In this document: piece by piece, positions 8,663 through 16,046 of the stretch
Layout: each line of letters starts with the position of its first letter
How positions within the stretch are numbered: position 1 is the stretch's first letter
NCBI RefSeq assembly: GCF_014640115.1
Contig: NZ_BMGI01000001.1
Span: 952,501 to 1,016,500 of the forward strand
From: Sinisalibacter lacisalsi
Lineage (GTDB): Bacteria > Pseudomonadota > Alphaproteobacteria > Rhodobacterales > Rhodobacteraceae
Direction of reading: 5' to 3'
DNA: 64,000 bases
Notes under the pieces: model-generated
The model's input: the letters and a program-made list of their open reading frames with translations, nothing else
The model's database searches: none
What the model was told of the DNA's origin: nothing
Translations under genes and position numbers: made by a program

Positions 8663-9106
8663 TCAGTCGAACTTCGCCGAGGGCGCAAGCACCGTGGCCT
8701 CGCCCTTGAGCACCAGCTTGTGGCCGACGTGGCACTCGGTCTTGAGCTGCACCCGGCGCTTGGAGTAGTCGATCTCCATCACCGTCACCTCCGCGCGCAC
8801 CGTGTCGCCGGGGCGCACCGGGGCGATGAACTTGAGGTTCTGGCCGAGGTAGACGGTGCCATGCCCCGGAAGCTGCTCGCCGATCACCGCCGAGATCAGC
8901 CCGGCGGTGAGCATGCCATGGGCGATGCGGCCTTCGAAGATCGTGTCCTGCGCGTAATCATCGTCGAGGTGGACCGGGTTCCGGTCGGTCGAGACCTCGG
9001 CGAAAAGCTCGATGTCGCGGTCGGTGACCTCTTTGGTGAGATGGCGCATCATGCCGATCTCGAGATCCTCGATGCAGATCGTGCCGCGGGGCAGGTTGTC
9101 CAACAT
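8663..9106 (-). CDS. MaoC-like (R)-specific enoyl-CoA hydratase
   Basis: The 147-residue single hot-dog protein has the hydratase-2 motif STDRNPVHLDDDYA followed by GRIAHGML, giving the Asp and His catalytic dyad. The family hydrates trans-2-enoyl-CoA to (R)-3-hydroxyacyl-CoA. PhaJ members feed polyhydroxyalkanoate synthesis. No pha genes are in the window, so the role is left general. It ends 68 nt before ribF and may share its transcript. Confidence 0.9.
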   Translation of the reverse strand: MLDNLPRGTICIEDLEIGMMRHLTKEVTDRDIELFAEVSTDRNPVHLDDDYAQDTIFEGRIAHGMLTAGLISAVIGEQLPGHGTVYLGQNLKFIAPVRPGDTVRAEVTVMEIDYSKRRVQLKTECHVGHKLVLKGEATVLAPSAKFD

Positions 9107-9198
9107 CCGGTCCTCCGGGTAATAATCTCACGCCTGACGGGCGATGTCGGCAACAAGATTACTTTGCAGCCGCAGAAAATCAAGCCCCGGTTTTTGCG

Positions 9199-10071
9199 CT
9201 AACGCAGAAAGCCCATGGCGAAGGTCGGCGTGACCATTTCTTCTGCAACGAAGGAGTCGAGCGCCGCCGCATCGGGCTGGCGGTCGGTGCCGGTCGCTTG
9301 CGCGGCGAGCCCGCCGGTGATGAAGAGGGAATCGAGATCCTCCCCCTGCGCGCCCTGAATGTCGGTGCGGATTCCATCGCCCACCGCGAGCATCCGGGTG
9401 TTGTCGGATGCCTTGCCGAGCGCGGCGAGACGGGCGCGCACGAGATCGTAGATCGCGGGGTGGGGCTTGCCGAAATAGAGGCTCTCGCCGCCCATCTCGG
9501 TGTAGAGCGCGGCCACCGCGCCGGCGCACCATTCACGCACATCGCCCCGGTCGACGACGATATCGGGGTTGGCGCAGAGCAGCTTGAGGCCCTTCTGCTT
9601 GGCGTAGAGCAGTTGCGGGCGCAGATCGGCGGGATCGGCCAGCGGGTCGAACGGGCCGGTGCAGACAATGCCCTCGGCCTCTTCGAGCGGTACGCGGGTG
9701 ATCTCGACCGGGTTTTCGACCAGCGTCGCAGGTTCGAAGAACACCGCGTCACGCGTTTCGCCCATGAACCAGACCTTCTCGCCCACCGTGCCGCGATACA
9801 TCGCCACGCGCGCCGCGTCGCCGGAGGAGGCGATATCGTCCCAGGAATCGCGCGGCAGGCCCATTTCGTCGAGCTGCGCGCGCACGGCGCTGCGCTGGCG
9901 CGGCGCGTTGGTGACGAGAATCACCGTGCCGCCAGACGCGCGGAAGCGTTGCAGGGCCGCCACGGCTTCGGGCAAGGGGCGGATGCCGTCATGCACGCAG
10001 CCCCAGAGATCGCAGAGCAGAACGTCATAGGGGGCGGAGATTTCGTCGAGTCGCTCGATGATGCGGGTCAT
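9199..10071 (-). CDS. HAD superfamily class IIA hydrolase (TIGR01459-like)
   Basis: The 290-residue protein has the HAD nucleophile motif in LLCDLWGCVHDG (Asp near residue 20), motif II in VTNAPRQ, FGKPHPAIY for motif III, and GDGIRTDIQGA for motif IV. This is the NagD-like class IIA layout. The alphaproteobacterial subgroup is of unknown substrate, probably a sugar phosphate or nucleotide. I chose ATG 10071; the frame extends upstream without similarity. It is divergent from the rhodanese gene, with 135 nt between. Confidence 0.9.
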   Translation of the reverse strand: MTRIIERLDEISAPYDVLLCDLWGCVHDGIRPLPEAVAALQRFRASGGTVILVTNAPRQRSAVRAQLDEMGLPRDSWDDIASSGDAARVAMYRGTVGEKVWFMGETRDAVFFEPATLVENPVEITRVPLEEAEGIVCTGPFDPLADPADLRPQLLYAKQKGLKLLCANPDIVVDRGDVREWCAGAVAALYTEMGGESLYFGKPHPAIYDLVRARLAALGKASDNTRMLAVGDGIRTDIQGAQGEDLDSLFITGGLAAQATGTDRQPDAAALDSFVAEEMVTPTFAMGFLR

Positions 10072-10144
10072 GGTGGCTCCTTTCGACGCCGTTGTGCCCG
10101 CGCGCCGGGCAAAAGGGAAGGGGCGACGCTCACGCGGTCGTGGC

Positions 10145-10189
10145 TTGGCAATTGCGACCGGAGCACACATATAGGGTTAAATGAATATG
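10145..10189 (+). promoter_or_regulatory. promoter and palindromic operator-like site before the first rhodanese
   Basis: TTGGCA at 10145 is spaced 17 nt from CATATA at 10168, a usable sigma-70 promoter. Overlapping it, 10168-10189 reads CATAT-N12-ATATG, an inverted repeat. The same arrangement with the same spacing recurs before the second rhodanese, together with matching flanks (GGAGC before, TGAATATGAA at the right arm). The match suggests one regulator for both genes. ArsR-type sulfide sensors of the SqrR/BigR group bind AT-rich dyads of this kind and control rhodaneses in relatives; the link here is inference. Confidence 0.55.
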
Positions 10190-10206
10190 AAACTCGGGAA
10201 GCGATC

Positions 10207-10632
10207 ATGAGCACCATCACCAAGCGAACATTCCTCGGCATCGGTCTTGGCGCCGTCGCCGGCGCCGCCGGCATCGGCTATGCGATGACCAATGTGAGCG
10301 CCGCGGGCTTTGAACACCGTTTCATGACGGTCGAGGAGATGCAGGCCACCGGCGGGCTGATCGTCGATATTCGCACCCCGCCCGAATGGGTCGAGACCGG
10401 GGTGATCGACGGCGCCCGGCTCGTCACCTTCAACGATCCGGCCAGCTTTCTCGCCCGCGTCGGCCCCGAGATCGCCGATGGCCGCGACCTCGTGCTGATC
10501 TGCCGTTCGGGCAACCGCACGTCTGCCGCCGCGCGCGCGCTGGAGGGCAGGATTCCCAACCGCATCGTTTCGGTCGACGGCGGTATGGGCAAGGTGATCA
10601 GCGACGGTTACAAAACCGTGCCGCCGAGTTGA
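10207..10632 (+). CDS. rhodanese-domain protein with N-terminal export/anchor signal
   Basis: The 141-residue protein starts MSTITKRTFLGIGLG, a hydrophobic signal with a KR variant of the Tat-like motif, so it is probably exported or membrane-anchored. The rhodanese domain has VDIRTPPEW and the active-site loop CRSGNRT with Cys99. Single-domain rhodaneses move sulfane sulfur between thiosulfate or persulfides and thiols. It is about 50-60% identical by eye to the next gene, which lacks the signal. The ATG is preceded by the palindromic site at 10168-10189. Confidence 0.9.
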   Translation: MSTITKRTFLGIGLGAVAGAAGIGYAMTNVSAAGFEHRFMTVEEMQATGGLIVDIRTPPEWVETGVIDGARLVTFNDPASFLARVGPEIADGRDLVLICRSGNRTSAAARALEGRIPNRIVSVDGGMGKVISDGYKTVPPS

Positions 10633-10705
10633 CCGGCCGCGACTTCGGGGGTTGACCTGCGGCCCTGTGACGCGCTGGAATGGTTTTGAACCCGGGCCGG
10701 AGCCA

Positions 10706-10727
10706 CATATCTGTTCACCTGAATATG
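10706..10727 (+). promoter_or_regulatory. second copy of the CATAT-N12-ATATG operator-like site
   Basis: The inverted repeat CATAT-N12-ATATG has the same 12-nt spacer as the copy at 10168-10189, and TGAATATGAA on the right side is shared. It lies 36 nt before the start of the second rhodanese. Two copies before two paralogous genes in otherwise GC-rich DNA make chance unlikely, though copying of the upstream region during gene duplication is an alternative. Confidence 0.6.
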
Positions 10728-10763
10728 AATGTGGTCCCCGCGACCCCCAGAAGGAGTGAAGCG

Positions 10764-11129
10764 ATGTTCGGTTTCGGCGCCGCCCCAAAGGTCGAGGGCT
10801 TCGAACACAAGGTCATGTCGGTGGACGAGATGAAGGCGTCCGGTGCCCTCATCGTTGATATTCGCACCCCGCCGGAATGGTATCAGACCGGCGTGATCGA
10901 GGGCGCGAAGCTCGTCACCTTCCAGGATCCGCAGAGCTTTCTGGGCGCGATCGAGGACGAAATCGCCGACGGGCGCGATATCGTGCTGGTCTGCCGCTCG
11001 GGCACCCGCACGCAGGCGGCGGGCATGTATCTCGCCCAGATGGTCGACAACAGCGTGATCTCCGCCGCCGGCGGCATGATCGAGATCGTTTCACGCCAAG
11101 GCTATCAGCCGGTCGCCCCAAAGCCCTGA
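10764..11129 (+). CDS. cytoplasmic rhodanese-domain protein
   Basis: The 121-residue protein has no signal sequence (MFGFGAAPKVEGFEHKV). The rhodanese domain has VDIRTPPEW and CRSGTRT with Cys77. It is a close paralogue of the preceding exported rhodanese. AAGGAG lies 7 nt before the ATG and decides the start over an upstream in-frame ATG at 10680. The pair could move sulfane sulfur on both sides of the membrane. A strong hairpin terminator follows at 11153. Confidence 0.9.
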   Translation: MFGFGAAPKVEGFEHKVMSVDEMKASGALIVDIRTPPEWYQTGVIEGAKLVTFQDPQSFLGAIEDEIADGRDIVLVCRSGTRTQAAGMYLAQMVDNSVISAAGGMIEIVSRQGYQPVAPKP

Positions 11130-11152
11130 GCCGGGCGTAGACGCGGAATCGA

Positions 11153-11176
11153 AAGGGGCGCCCCACGGCGCCCCTT
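11153..11176 (+). terminator. hairpin terminator between the second rhodanese and ppaC
   Basis: A perfect 10-bp stem (AAGGGGCGCC with its complement) closes a CCAC loop and is followed by TCTAGTTT. It lies between two convergent genes and may serve both. Confidence 0.7.
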
Positions 11177-11196
11177 CTAGTTTCTTCCGCTCGGTC

Positions 11197-12117
11197 TCAG
11201 AGCGAGAGGTTCGGTATGATCTGCTTCTTGCGGCTGACTACCCCCGGCAGCACCACCGTGTCGCCATCAACGGTGGCGGCGAAGCTCTTCTCGGCGAGGG
11301 TTTTCACCAGGTCGTTCGGCACCAGCAGCGTCGATTCCTCGTTGAGGATGTCGACCACGAAGAGCAGCACCTGGTCGACGCCGTCCTCGGTCGCCACCTT
11401 CTCCATCGCCTCCATCAGGCTCGCCTTGCGGTCGAGCGGGATCTCGGGCGCGGTGGTTTCCAGCACGCTGATGCGAAACTTCTTGCCGCCCACGGTGTAT
11501 TCCTTCGAGTCCATCCGCAGAAGCTCGGCATCGGAGAAGGCCGACACATCCGATTTCGCCGCGAACATCTCCTCGGCGTAGTCGGGGATCGAAATGCCCA
11601 GCTCGTGGGCGAGATCCTCGGCAACCTCGCGGTCGCGCGGCGTGGTGGTGGGCGAGCGGAATTCGAGCGTGTCCGACAGGATGCACGAGAGCGCCAGCGA
11701 GCGCACCCAGTCGGGCATCTTGGCGGTATCGTCGCCCATCAGGTCATACATGATCGTCGCGGTGCAGGCGAGCGGGCGGATGGTGATGTCGATCGGCCCT
11801 TTCGTTTCCAGCCCGCCGGCGAGCTTGTGGTGGTCGATGATCTGGCGCACGTCGGCGGCGTTGATGCTGGCGGGCAATTCGGCGGGGTTGTTGGTGTCGA
11901 CCACGACGCAAGGCTGATCAGCGGCGACATCGGCGATGATGCGCGGCTTGGGCACGTCCCAGCGCTTGAGCACGAAGGCGGCTTCGGTGTTGGGCTCGCC
12001 GAGCAGCACGGCCTCGGCCTCGGTGCCGCGCACCTCGTTGAGATACCACGCCCAGATGATGGGCGAGCCGGTCGAATCCGTGTCGGGCGATTTATGGCCG
12101 AAAACGAGGGTGGTCAT
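11197..12117 (-). CDS. ppaC: manganese-dependent (family II) inorganic pyrophosphatase
   Basis: It hydrolyses pyrophosphate, pulling biosynthetic reactions forward. The 306-residue protein has the DHH-family metal ligands: FGHKSPDTDS at the N terminus, VVDTNNPAEL, IDHHKL and ILSDTLEF. The C-terminal DHHA2 domain ends with the substrate-binding SRKKQ. These fit family II, not the more common family I enzyme. It is downstream of glyA on the same strand, but a hairpin and a 193-nt gap lie between, so it probably has its own promoter. Confidence 0.96.
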   Translation of the reverse strand: MTTLVFGHKSPDTDSTGSPIIWAWYLNEVRGTEAEAVLLGEPNTEAAFVLKRWDVPKPRIIADVAADQPCVVVDTNNPAELPASINAADVRQIIDHHKLAGGLETKGPIDITIRPLACTATIMYDLMGDDTAKMPDWVRSLALSCILSDTLEFRSPTTTPRDREVAEDLAHELGISIPDYAEEMFAAKSDVSAFSDAELLRMDSKEYTVGGKKFRISVLETTAPEIPLDRKASLMEAMEKVATEDGVDQVLLFVVDILNEESTLLVPNDLVKTLAEKSFAATVDGDTVVLPGVVSRKKQIIPNLSL

Positions 12118-12219
12118 GGCGTGTATCCATTCGTCGTGAGGGTTTCGCGGGCCTTATATGTCAGGGGGGATAGCTTGTCACGGACCTGTTCGCAGGTGCG
12201 GCATGGGGGCCGGGGGCGC

Positions 12220-12276
12220 GGCGCGCCCGCGCAACGCGAGACGGCGCGCCCGCGCAACGCGAGACGGCGCGCCCGC
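12220..12276. repeat. 23-bp tandem duplication, 2.5 copies
   Basis: Two exact 23-bp units (12220-12242 and 12243-12265), each starting GGCGCGCCCGCGCAACGC, are followed by an 11-bp partial third unit. The array lies downstream of glyA and abuts its hairpin terminator. It looks like slippage duplication of a terminator segment. Confidence 0.8.
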
Positions 12277-12288
12277 AGGCGCGCCGTC
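12263..12288 (-). terminator. hairpin downstream of glyA
   Basis: A perfect 11-bp stem GACGGCGCGCC/GGCGCGCCGTC closes a CGCA loop 23 nt after the glyA stop. There is no T-tract on the minus strand, so termination would be weak or rho-assisted. Confidence 0.5.
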
Positions 12289-12310
12289 ATCGTCTCTCAT
12301 GCCCCTGCGA

Positions 12311-13603
12311 TCAAAGGGATTCGTAGATCGGGAAACGGTCGCAGAGCTTGGCGACCTTGGCCCTGACCGCCTCCTCGACGGCGCCATTGCCCTCTTCGCC
12401 GTTGGCCGCGAGCCCGTCGACCACCTCGACGATCATGTCGGCGATCTCGCGGAATTCCGCCTCGCCGAAGCCGCGGGTGGTGCCCGCCGGGGTTCCGAGA
12501 CGGATACCGCTCGTCACCGTCGGCTTTTCCGGGTCGAACGGAATGCCGTTCTTGTTGCAGGTGATGTGGGCACGGCCGAGCGCCTTCTCGGTGGCGTTGC
12601 CTTTCACCCCCTTGGGCCGCAGGTCGACGAGCATCACGTGGGTATCGGTGCCGCCCGTGACGATATCGAGCCCGCCGCGCATCAACTGGTCGGCCAGCGC
12701 CACGGCGTTGGCGCGCACCTGGCCTTGGTAGACCTTGAACTCAGGCCGCAGCGCCTCGCCGAAGGCCACCGCCTTGGCGGCGATCACGTGCATCAGCGGC
12801 CCGCCCTGGATGCCGGGGAAGATCGCCGAGTTGACCTTCTTGGCGATGGTCTCGTCATTGGTCAGGATCATCCCGCCACGCGGGCCGCGCAGCGTCTTGT
12901 GCGTGGTGGTGGTGGCAACATGGGCATGCGGGAAGGGCGAGGGATGTTCGCCGCCGGCCACGAGGCCCGCGAAATGGGCCATGTCGACCAGCAGCCAGGC
13001 ACCCACCGAATCCGCGATCTCGCGGAAACGGGCGAAATCGAGCTGGCGCGGGATCGCCGAGCCGCCGGCGATGATGAGCTTGGGCTCATGTTCCTTCGCC
13101 AGCCGGGCGATCTCGTCGTAATCCACCAGACTGTCTTGCTGGCGCACGCCGTATTGCACCGCGTTGAACCACTTGCCCGATTGGTTGGGCGGCGCGCCGT
13201 GGGTGAGGTGGCCCCCGGAAGCGAGGTTCATGCCGAGGATGGTGTCGCCGGGCTGGAGCAGCGCGGTGAACACGCCCTGGTTGGCCTGGCTGCCCGAGTT
13301 GGGCTGGACGTTGGCGAAGCCCACGCCGAACAATTCCTTGGCCCGTTCGATGGCGAGGTTCTCCGCCACGTCGACCCATTCGCAGCCGCCGTAGTAGCGC
13401 CGGCCGGGATAGCCTTCTGCATACTTGTTGGTCATCACCGAGCCCTGGGCTTCCATCACGGCCGCCGAGACGATGTTTTCCGAAGCGATCAGCTCGATCT
13501 CGTCCTTTTGGCGCTTGAGCTCGCCCCGGATTGCGCCGAACAGCTCGGGGTCGCGCGTCTCGAGCGGTTCCGAGAAGAATCCTGCGTCGCGGATATCGGT
13601 CAT
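12311..13603 (-). CDS. glyA: serine hydroxymethyltransferase
   Basis: This PLP enzyme interconverts serine and glycine and loads tetrahydrofolate with one-carbon units. The 430-residue protein has the SHMT signatures [35 protein letters not shown], and [14 protein letters not shown] with the Schiff-base Lys236. Length is typical. No known glycine, SAM or folate riboswitch was recognised in the 162-nt upstream gap shared with divergent nadK. Confidence 0.98.
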   Translation of the reverse strand: MTDIRDAGFFSEPLETRDPELFGAIRGELKRQKDEIELIASENIVSAAVMEAQGSVMTNKYAEGYPGRRYYGGCEWVDVAENLAIERAKELFGVGFANVQPNSGSQANQGVFTALLQPGDTILGMNLASGGHLTHGAPPNQSGKWFNAVQYGVRQQDSLVDYDEIARLAKEHEPKLIIAGGSAIPRQLDFARFREIADSVGAWLLVDMAHFAGLVAGGEHPSPFPHAHVATTTTHKTLRGPRGGMILTNDETIAKKVNSAIFPGIQGGPLMHVIAAKAVAFGEALRPEFKVYQGQVRANAVALADQLMRGGLDIVTGGTDTHVMLVDLRPKGVKGNATEKALGRAHITCNKNGIPFDPEKPTVTSGIRLGTPAGTTRGFGEAEFREIADMIVEVVDGLAANGEEGNGAVEEAVRAKVAKLCDRFPIYESL

Positions 13604-13765
13604 GAAGCTCTCCTGTGGGTGCCTGGGTTGCCCGATTTCCTAGGCGAATTCGATCGGCGCGGGAAGCCCTGTTTGCGACCCCTCGCGCCAAGGCCGCGAC
13701 GGCACTGGCGCAGCGGGGAAACTTGTGTTCTTTTCGGAACCCGATCCCCCGGAGAGGAAACGCCG

Positions 13766-14527
13766 ATGGCACTCCAGCTTCATTTCGCCGCGTCCGGCGG
13801 CGAGCTTGCCCAGAGAAGCCGCGCCGAACTGGTGGGGATCTACGGCAATGTGCCGATCGAGGAGGCCGACGTGATCGTGGCGCTGGGCGGCGACGGCTTC
13901 ATGCTGCAGACCCTGCACGCGAGCCAGCACCTCACCGTGCCGGTCTACGGCATGAACCGGGGCACGGTGGGCTTCCTGATGAACGAATACGCCGAACAGG
14001 GGCTGATCGAGCGGGTCGAGGCGGCCGAGCTGGCGGTGATCAATCCGCTCCGGATGAGGGCGCGCTGCGTCGATGGCAGCGCGCGCGAGGCGCTGGCGAT
14101 CAACGAGGTGGCGCTGCTCCGGGCCGGCAGCCAGGCGGCAAAGCTCTCGATCACGGTCGACGGCCGGTTGCGCATGGCCGAACTGGCCTGCGATGGCGTT
14201 CTGGTCGCAACGCCCGCAGGCTCGACCGCCTACAACTATTCCGCCCACGGGCCGATCCTGCCGATCGGCTCCGACGTGCTGGCGCTGACCCCGATCGCCG
14301 CCTATCGCCCGCGGCGCTGGCGCGGCGCGCTGCTGCCGAAACGGGCCAAGGTTCATATCGAGGTGCTGGAACCCGACAAGCGCCCGGTGATGGCCGATGC
14401 CGATGGCCGGCCGGCGGGCAACGTGCTCTCGGTCGAGATCGACACGGCGGGCGACATCGAGCACCGCGTGCTTTTCGACCCGGGTCACGGGCTCGAAGAG
14501 CGCCTGATCCGCGAGCAGTTCATCTGA
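13766..14527 (+). CDS. nadK: NAD kinase
   Basis: It phosphorylates NAD to NADP using ATP. The 253-residue protein has the catalytic GGDG motif in [24 protein letters not shown], and the conserved [22 protein letters not shown]. The ATG at 13766 has GGAGAGG upstream. The frame is open far upstream on the strand opposite glyA, but that is a shadow. It ends 10 nt before the convergent NtrC-like gene. Confidence 0.96.
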   Translation: MALQLHFAASGGELAQRSRAELVGIYGNVPIEEADVIVALGGDGFMLQTLHASQHLTVPVYGMNRGTVGFLMNEYAEQGLIERVEAAELAVINPLRMRARCVDGSAREALAINEVALLRAGSQAAKLSITVDGRLRMAELACDGVLVATPAGSTAYNYSAHGPILPIGSDVLALTPIAAYRPRRWRGALLPKRAKVHIEVLEPDKRPVMADADGRPAGNVLSVEIDTAGDIEHRVLFDPGHGLEERLIREQFI

Positions 14528-14537
14528 CCTTTCGGGA

Positions 14538-15923
14538 TCAGTCGGACGCTCTTTTCGCCCAGTTTTCGAGTTTTCGGTAGAGCGTGGAGGGTGATACGTC
14601 GAGCACGCGCGCCGCGCGCGGCACCGAGCCATTCTCGGCGTGGATCGTCGCCTCGATCACGCGTCGCTCGATTTCGGCCAGAGGAAGCCCGAGGAAGCCC
14701 ACGTCGTCAGCGGCCGGAGCGGCGCCGGGCCCGTCGGCCGCCGGCTTGCCGATATGGTCGGGCAGGGCGGCGGGCGTTATCAGCGGCCCCTGTTCGGTGA
14801 GTGCGAGCGACCAGATGAGATTGACCAGTTCGCGCACGTTGCCCGGCCAGTCATGGCGGGTGAGAAGCTCCAGCGCACCCTCGGAAAACCCGGTGATCGC
14901 GTTGCCCTGGGCGCGGGCATGCTCGCGCAGCCGGGTGCGCGCGATCAGGGCGATGTCTTCGCCGCGCCCGCGCAGCGGCGGCAGGGCGACGGTGGCGACA
15001 TTCAGCCGGTAATAGAGGGCGGCGCGCAAGCGCCCCTCGCGGATCGCGATCTGCGGGTCATGCCGGGTGGTGGCGATGATCCGGGGGCGGCGGTTTTTGT
15101 TCGTCTGCTCGTCGATCAGGGCGAGCAGGCGGCACTGAATCCGGGCATCCAGCTCGCAGATCTCCTCGAACACGAGGGTGCCCTCGCCGGCATGCCGCCC
15201 AACTTCCAGCTCGAACATTTCCGGCGTCAGCGTGGGCGCGTTCAGCAAGGCAAGCGGGGCACGGGCGCGCGGCGAACTGGCGTGGATCTCTTGCGCGAAC
15301 AGGCTTTTGCCGGTGCCCCCCTCGCCAGTGATGATCACCGGCGCATCGGAGGCGGCGAGCATCCTGGCCCGGTCAAGGAGGCCGCGGATCTCCTGCGACG
15401 CCGCCAGGATCGGCCCGGCGTCTTCCGCTTCGTCATCGAGCAGGGGCGCCGGGTTGTGCGAGACGGAAGCCCCGCCGACCGGCGCAACGGGCTCGGGCAG
15501 CGTTTTCAGCGCCGCGATGATGGTTTTTTCCAGCCGCCCCGGCGAGAACGGCCGGAACAGGCAATCGAAGGCGCCGGCACGCATCGCGGCGGCGGCGGCA
15601 TTGATCTCATTGTGGGAGGCGATCACCACGACGACGGGCGCTGGCTGGCTTGCGAGGCATTTGCTCAGGATGTCCGCGGCGGGCCTGCCGTCCACGTTGA
15701 GCGGCAGGAATACCAACCGGGGCCGGAGGGTGCTGCAGATCCTCTTAGCGTCGGCGAGGCTGTCGGCCCGGGCAACGTCCAGTCCGACCCGACGGAATGG
15801 CGCCTCCGGCAGTGAGCGGGACTCATCGCCATCCGTCACCAGCATGGCCGATACACCGGGCCAACGGCCACCCGCACCCGGCTCGAGCCGGCTGTCCATG
15901 TCGTGACTCATACCCATACCCAT
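14538..15923 (-). CDS. NtrC-family AAA+ regulator lacking GAFTGA, with degenerate receiver
   Basis: The 461-residue protein has a receiver-like domain (about 25-140), an AAA+ domain (about 170-385) and a Fis-type helix-turn-helix (about 415-460). The phosphoacceptor Asp position reads LVFLPLNV, with Pro74 instead of Asp. Walker A is GEGGTGKS (200-207). Walker B is TLVFEEI, with Glu replacing the first Asp. The L1 loop with GAFTGA, needed to contact sigma-54, is deleted: the sequence passes from EMFELEVGRH directly to AGEGTLVF. It is therefore unlikely to activate sigma-54 polymerase. Rhodobacter capsulatus NtrC is a precedent for a GAFTGA-less protein working with the housekeeping sigma. A perfect dyad overlaps its ribosome-binding region. 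Its targets are unknown. Confidence 0.88.
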   Translation of the reverse strand: MGMGMSHDMDSRLEPGAGGRWPGVSAMLVTDGDESRSLPEAPFRRVGLDVARADSLADAKRICSTLRPRLVFLPLNVDGRPAADILSKCLASQPAPVVVVIASHNEINAAAAAMRAGAFDCLFRPFSPGRLEKTIIAALKTLPEPVAPVGGASVSHNPAPLLDDEAEDAGPILAASQEIRGLLDRARMLAASDAPVIITGEGGTGKSLFAQEIHASSPRARAPLALLNAPTLTPEMFELEVGRHAGEGTLVFEEICELDARIQCRLLALIDEQTNKNRRPRIIATTRHDPQIAIREGRLRAALYYRLNVATVALPPLRGRGEDIALIARTRLREHARAQGNAITGFSEGALELLTRHDWPGNVRELVNLIWSLALTEQGPLITPAALPDHIGKPAADGPGAAPAADDVGFLGLPLAEIERRVIEATIHAENGSVPRAARVLDVSPSTLYRKLENWAKRASD

Positions 15924-15932
15924 ATTTACACC

Positions 15933-15956
15933 TTTACGAGCATGGTTGCTCGTAAA
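15933..15956 (-). promoter_or_regulatory. perfect 10-bp dyad in front of the NtrC-like gene
   Basis: TTTACGAGCA and its exact complement are separated by TGGT, 10 nt before the start codon. On the minus strand the right arm reaches the AAAGG ribosome-binding sequence. No T-tract follows, so it is not a standard terminator. It could be an autoregulatory operator for the Fis-type domain, or an RNA hairpin limiting translation. Confidence 0.6.
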
Positions 15957-16046
15957 AGTTGAGGCCCCGCCAAGTCAAATTTTTTGCGAACCTCCTTCCC
16001 CCCGGCCTGGGACAGGGGGAAAGGGTTGTTTCTCAACTGGAAACGA

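Noticed and set aside
12158-13765. Upstream extension of nadK across glyA
   Set aside because: The extension is the antisense of glyA. NAD kinase similarity and a ribosome site begin at 13766.
13604-13765. Possible riboswitch ahead of glyA or nadK
   Set aside because: No conserved glycine, SAM or folate aptamer core was recognised in the 162 nt.
15993-16026. C-rich/G-rich inverted repeat after prpE as a terminator
   Set aside because: The arms are imperfect and on the minus strand no T-tract follows; too weak to annotate.
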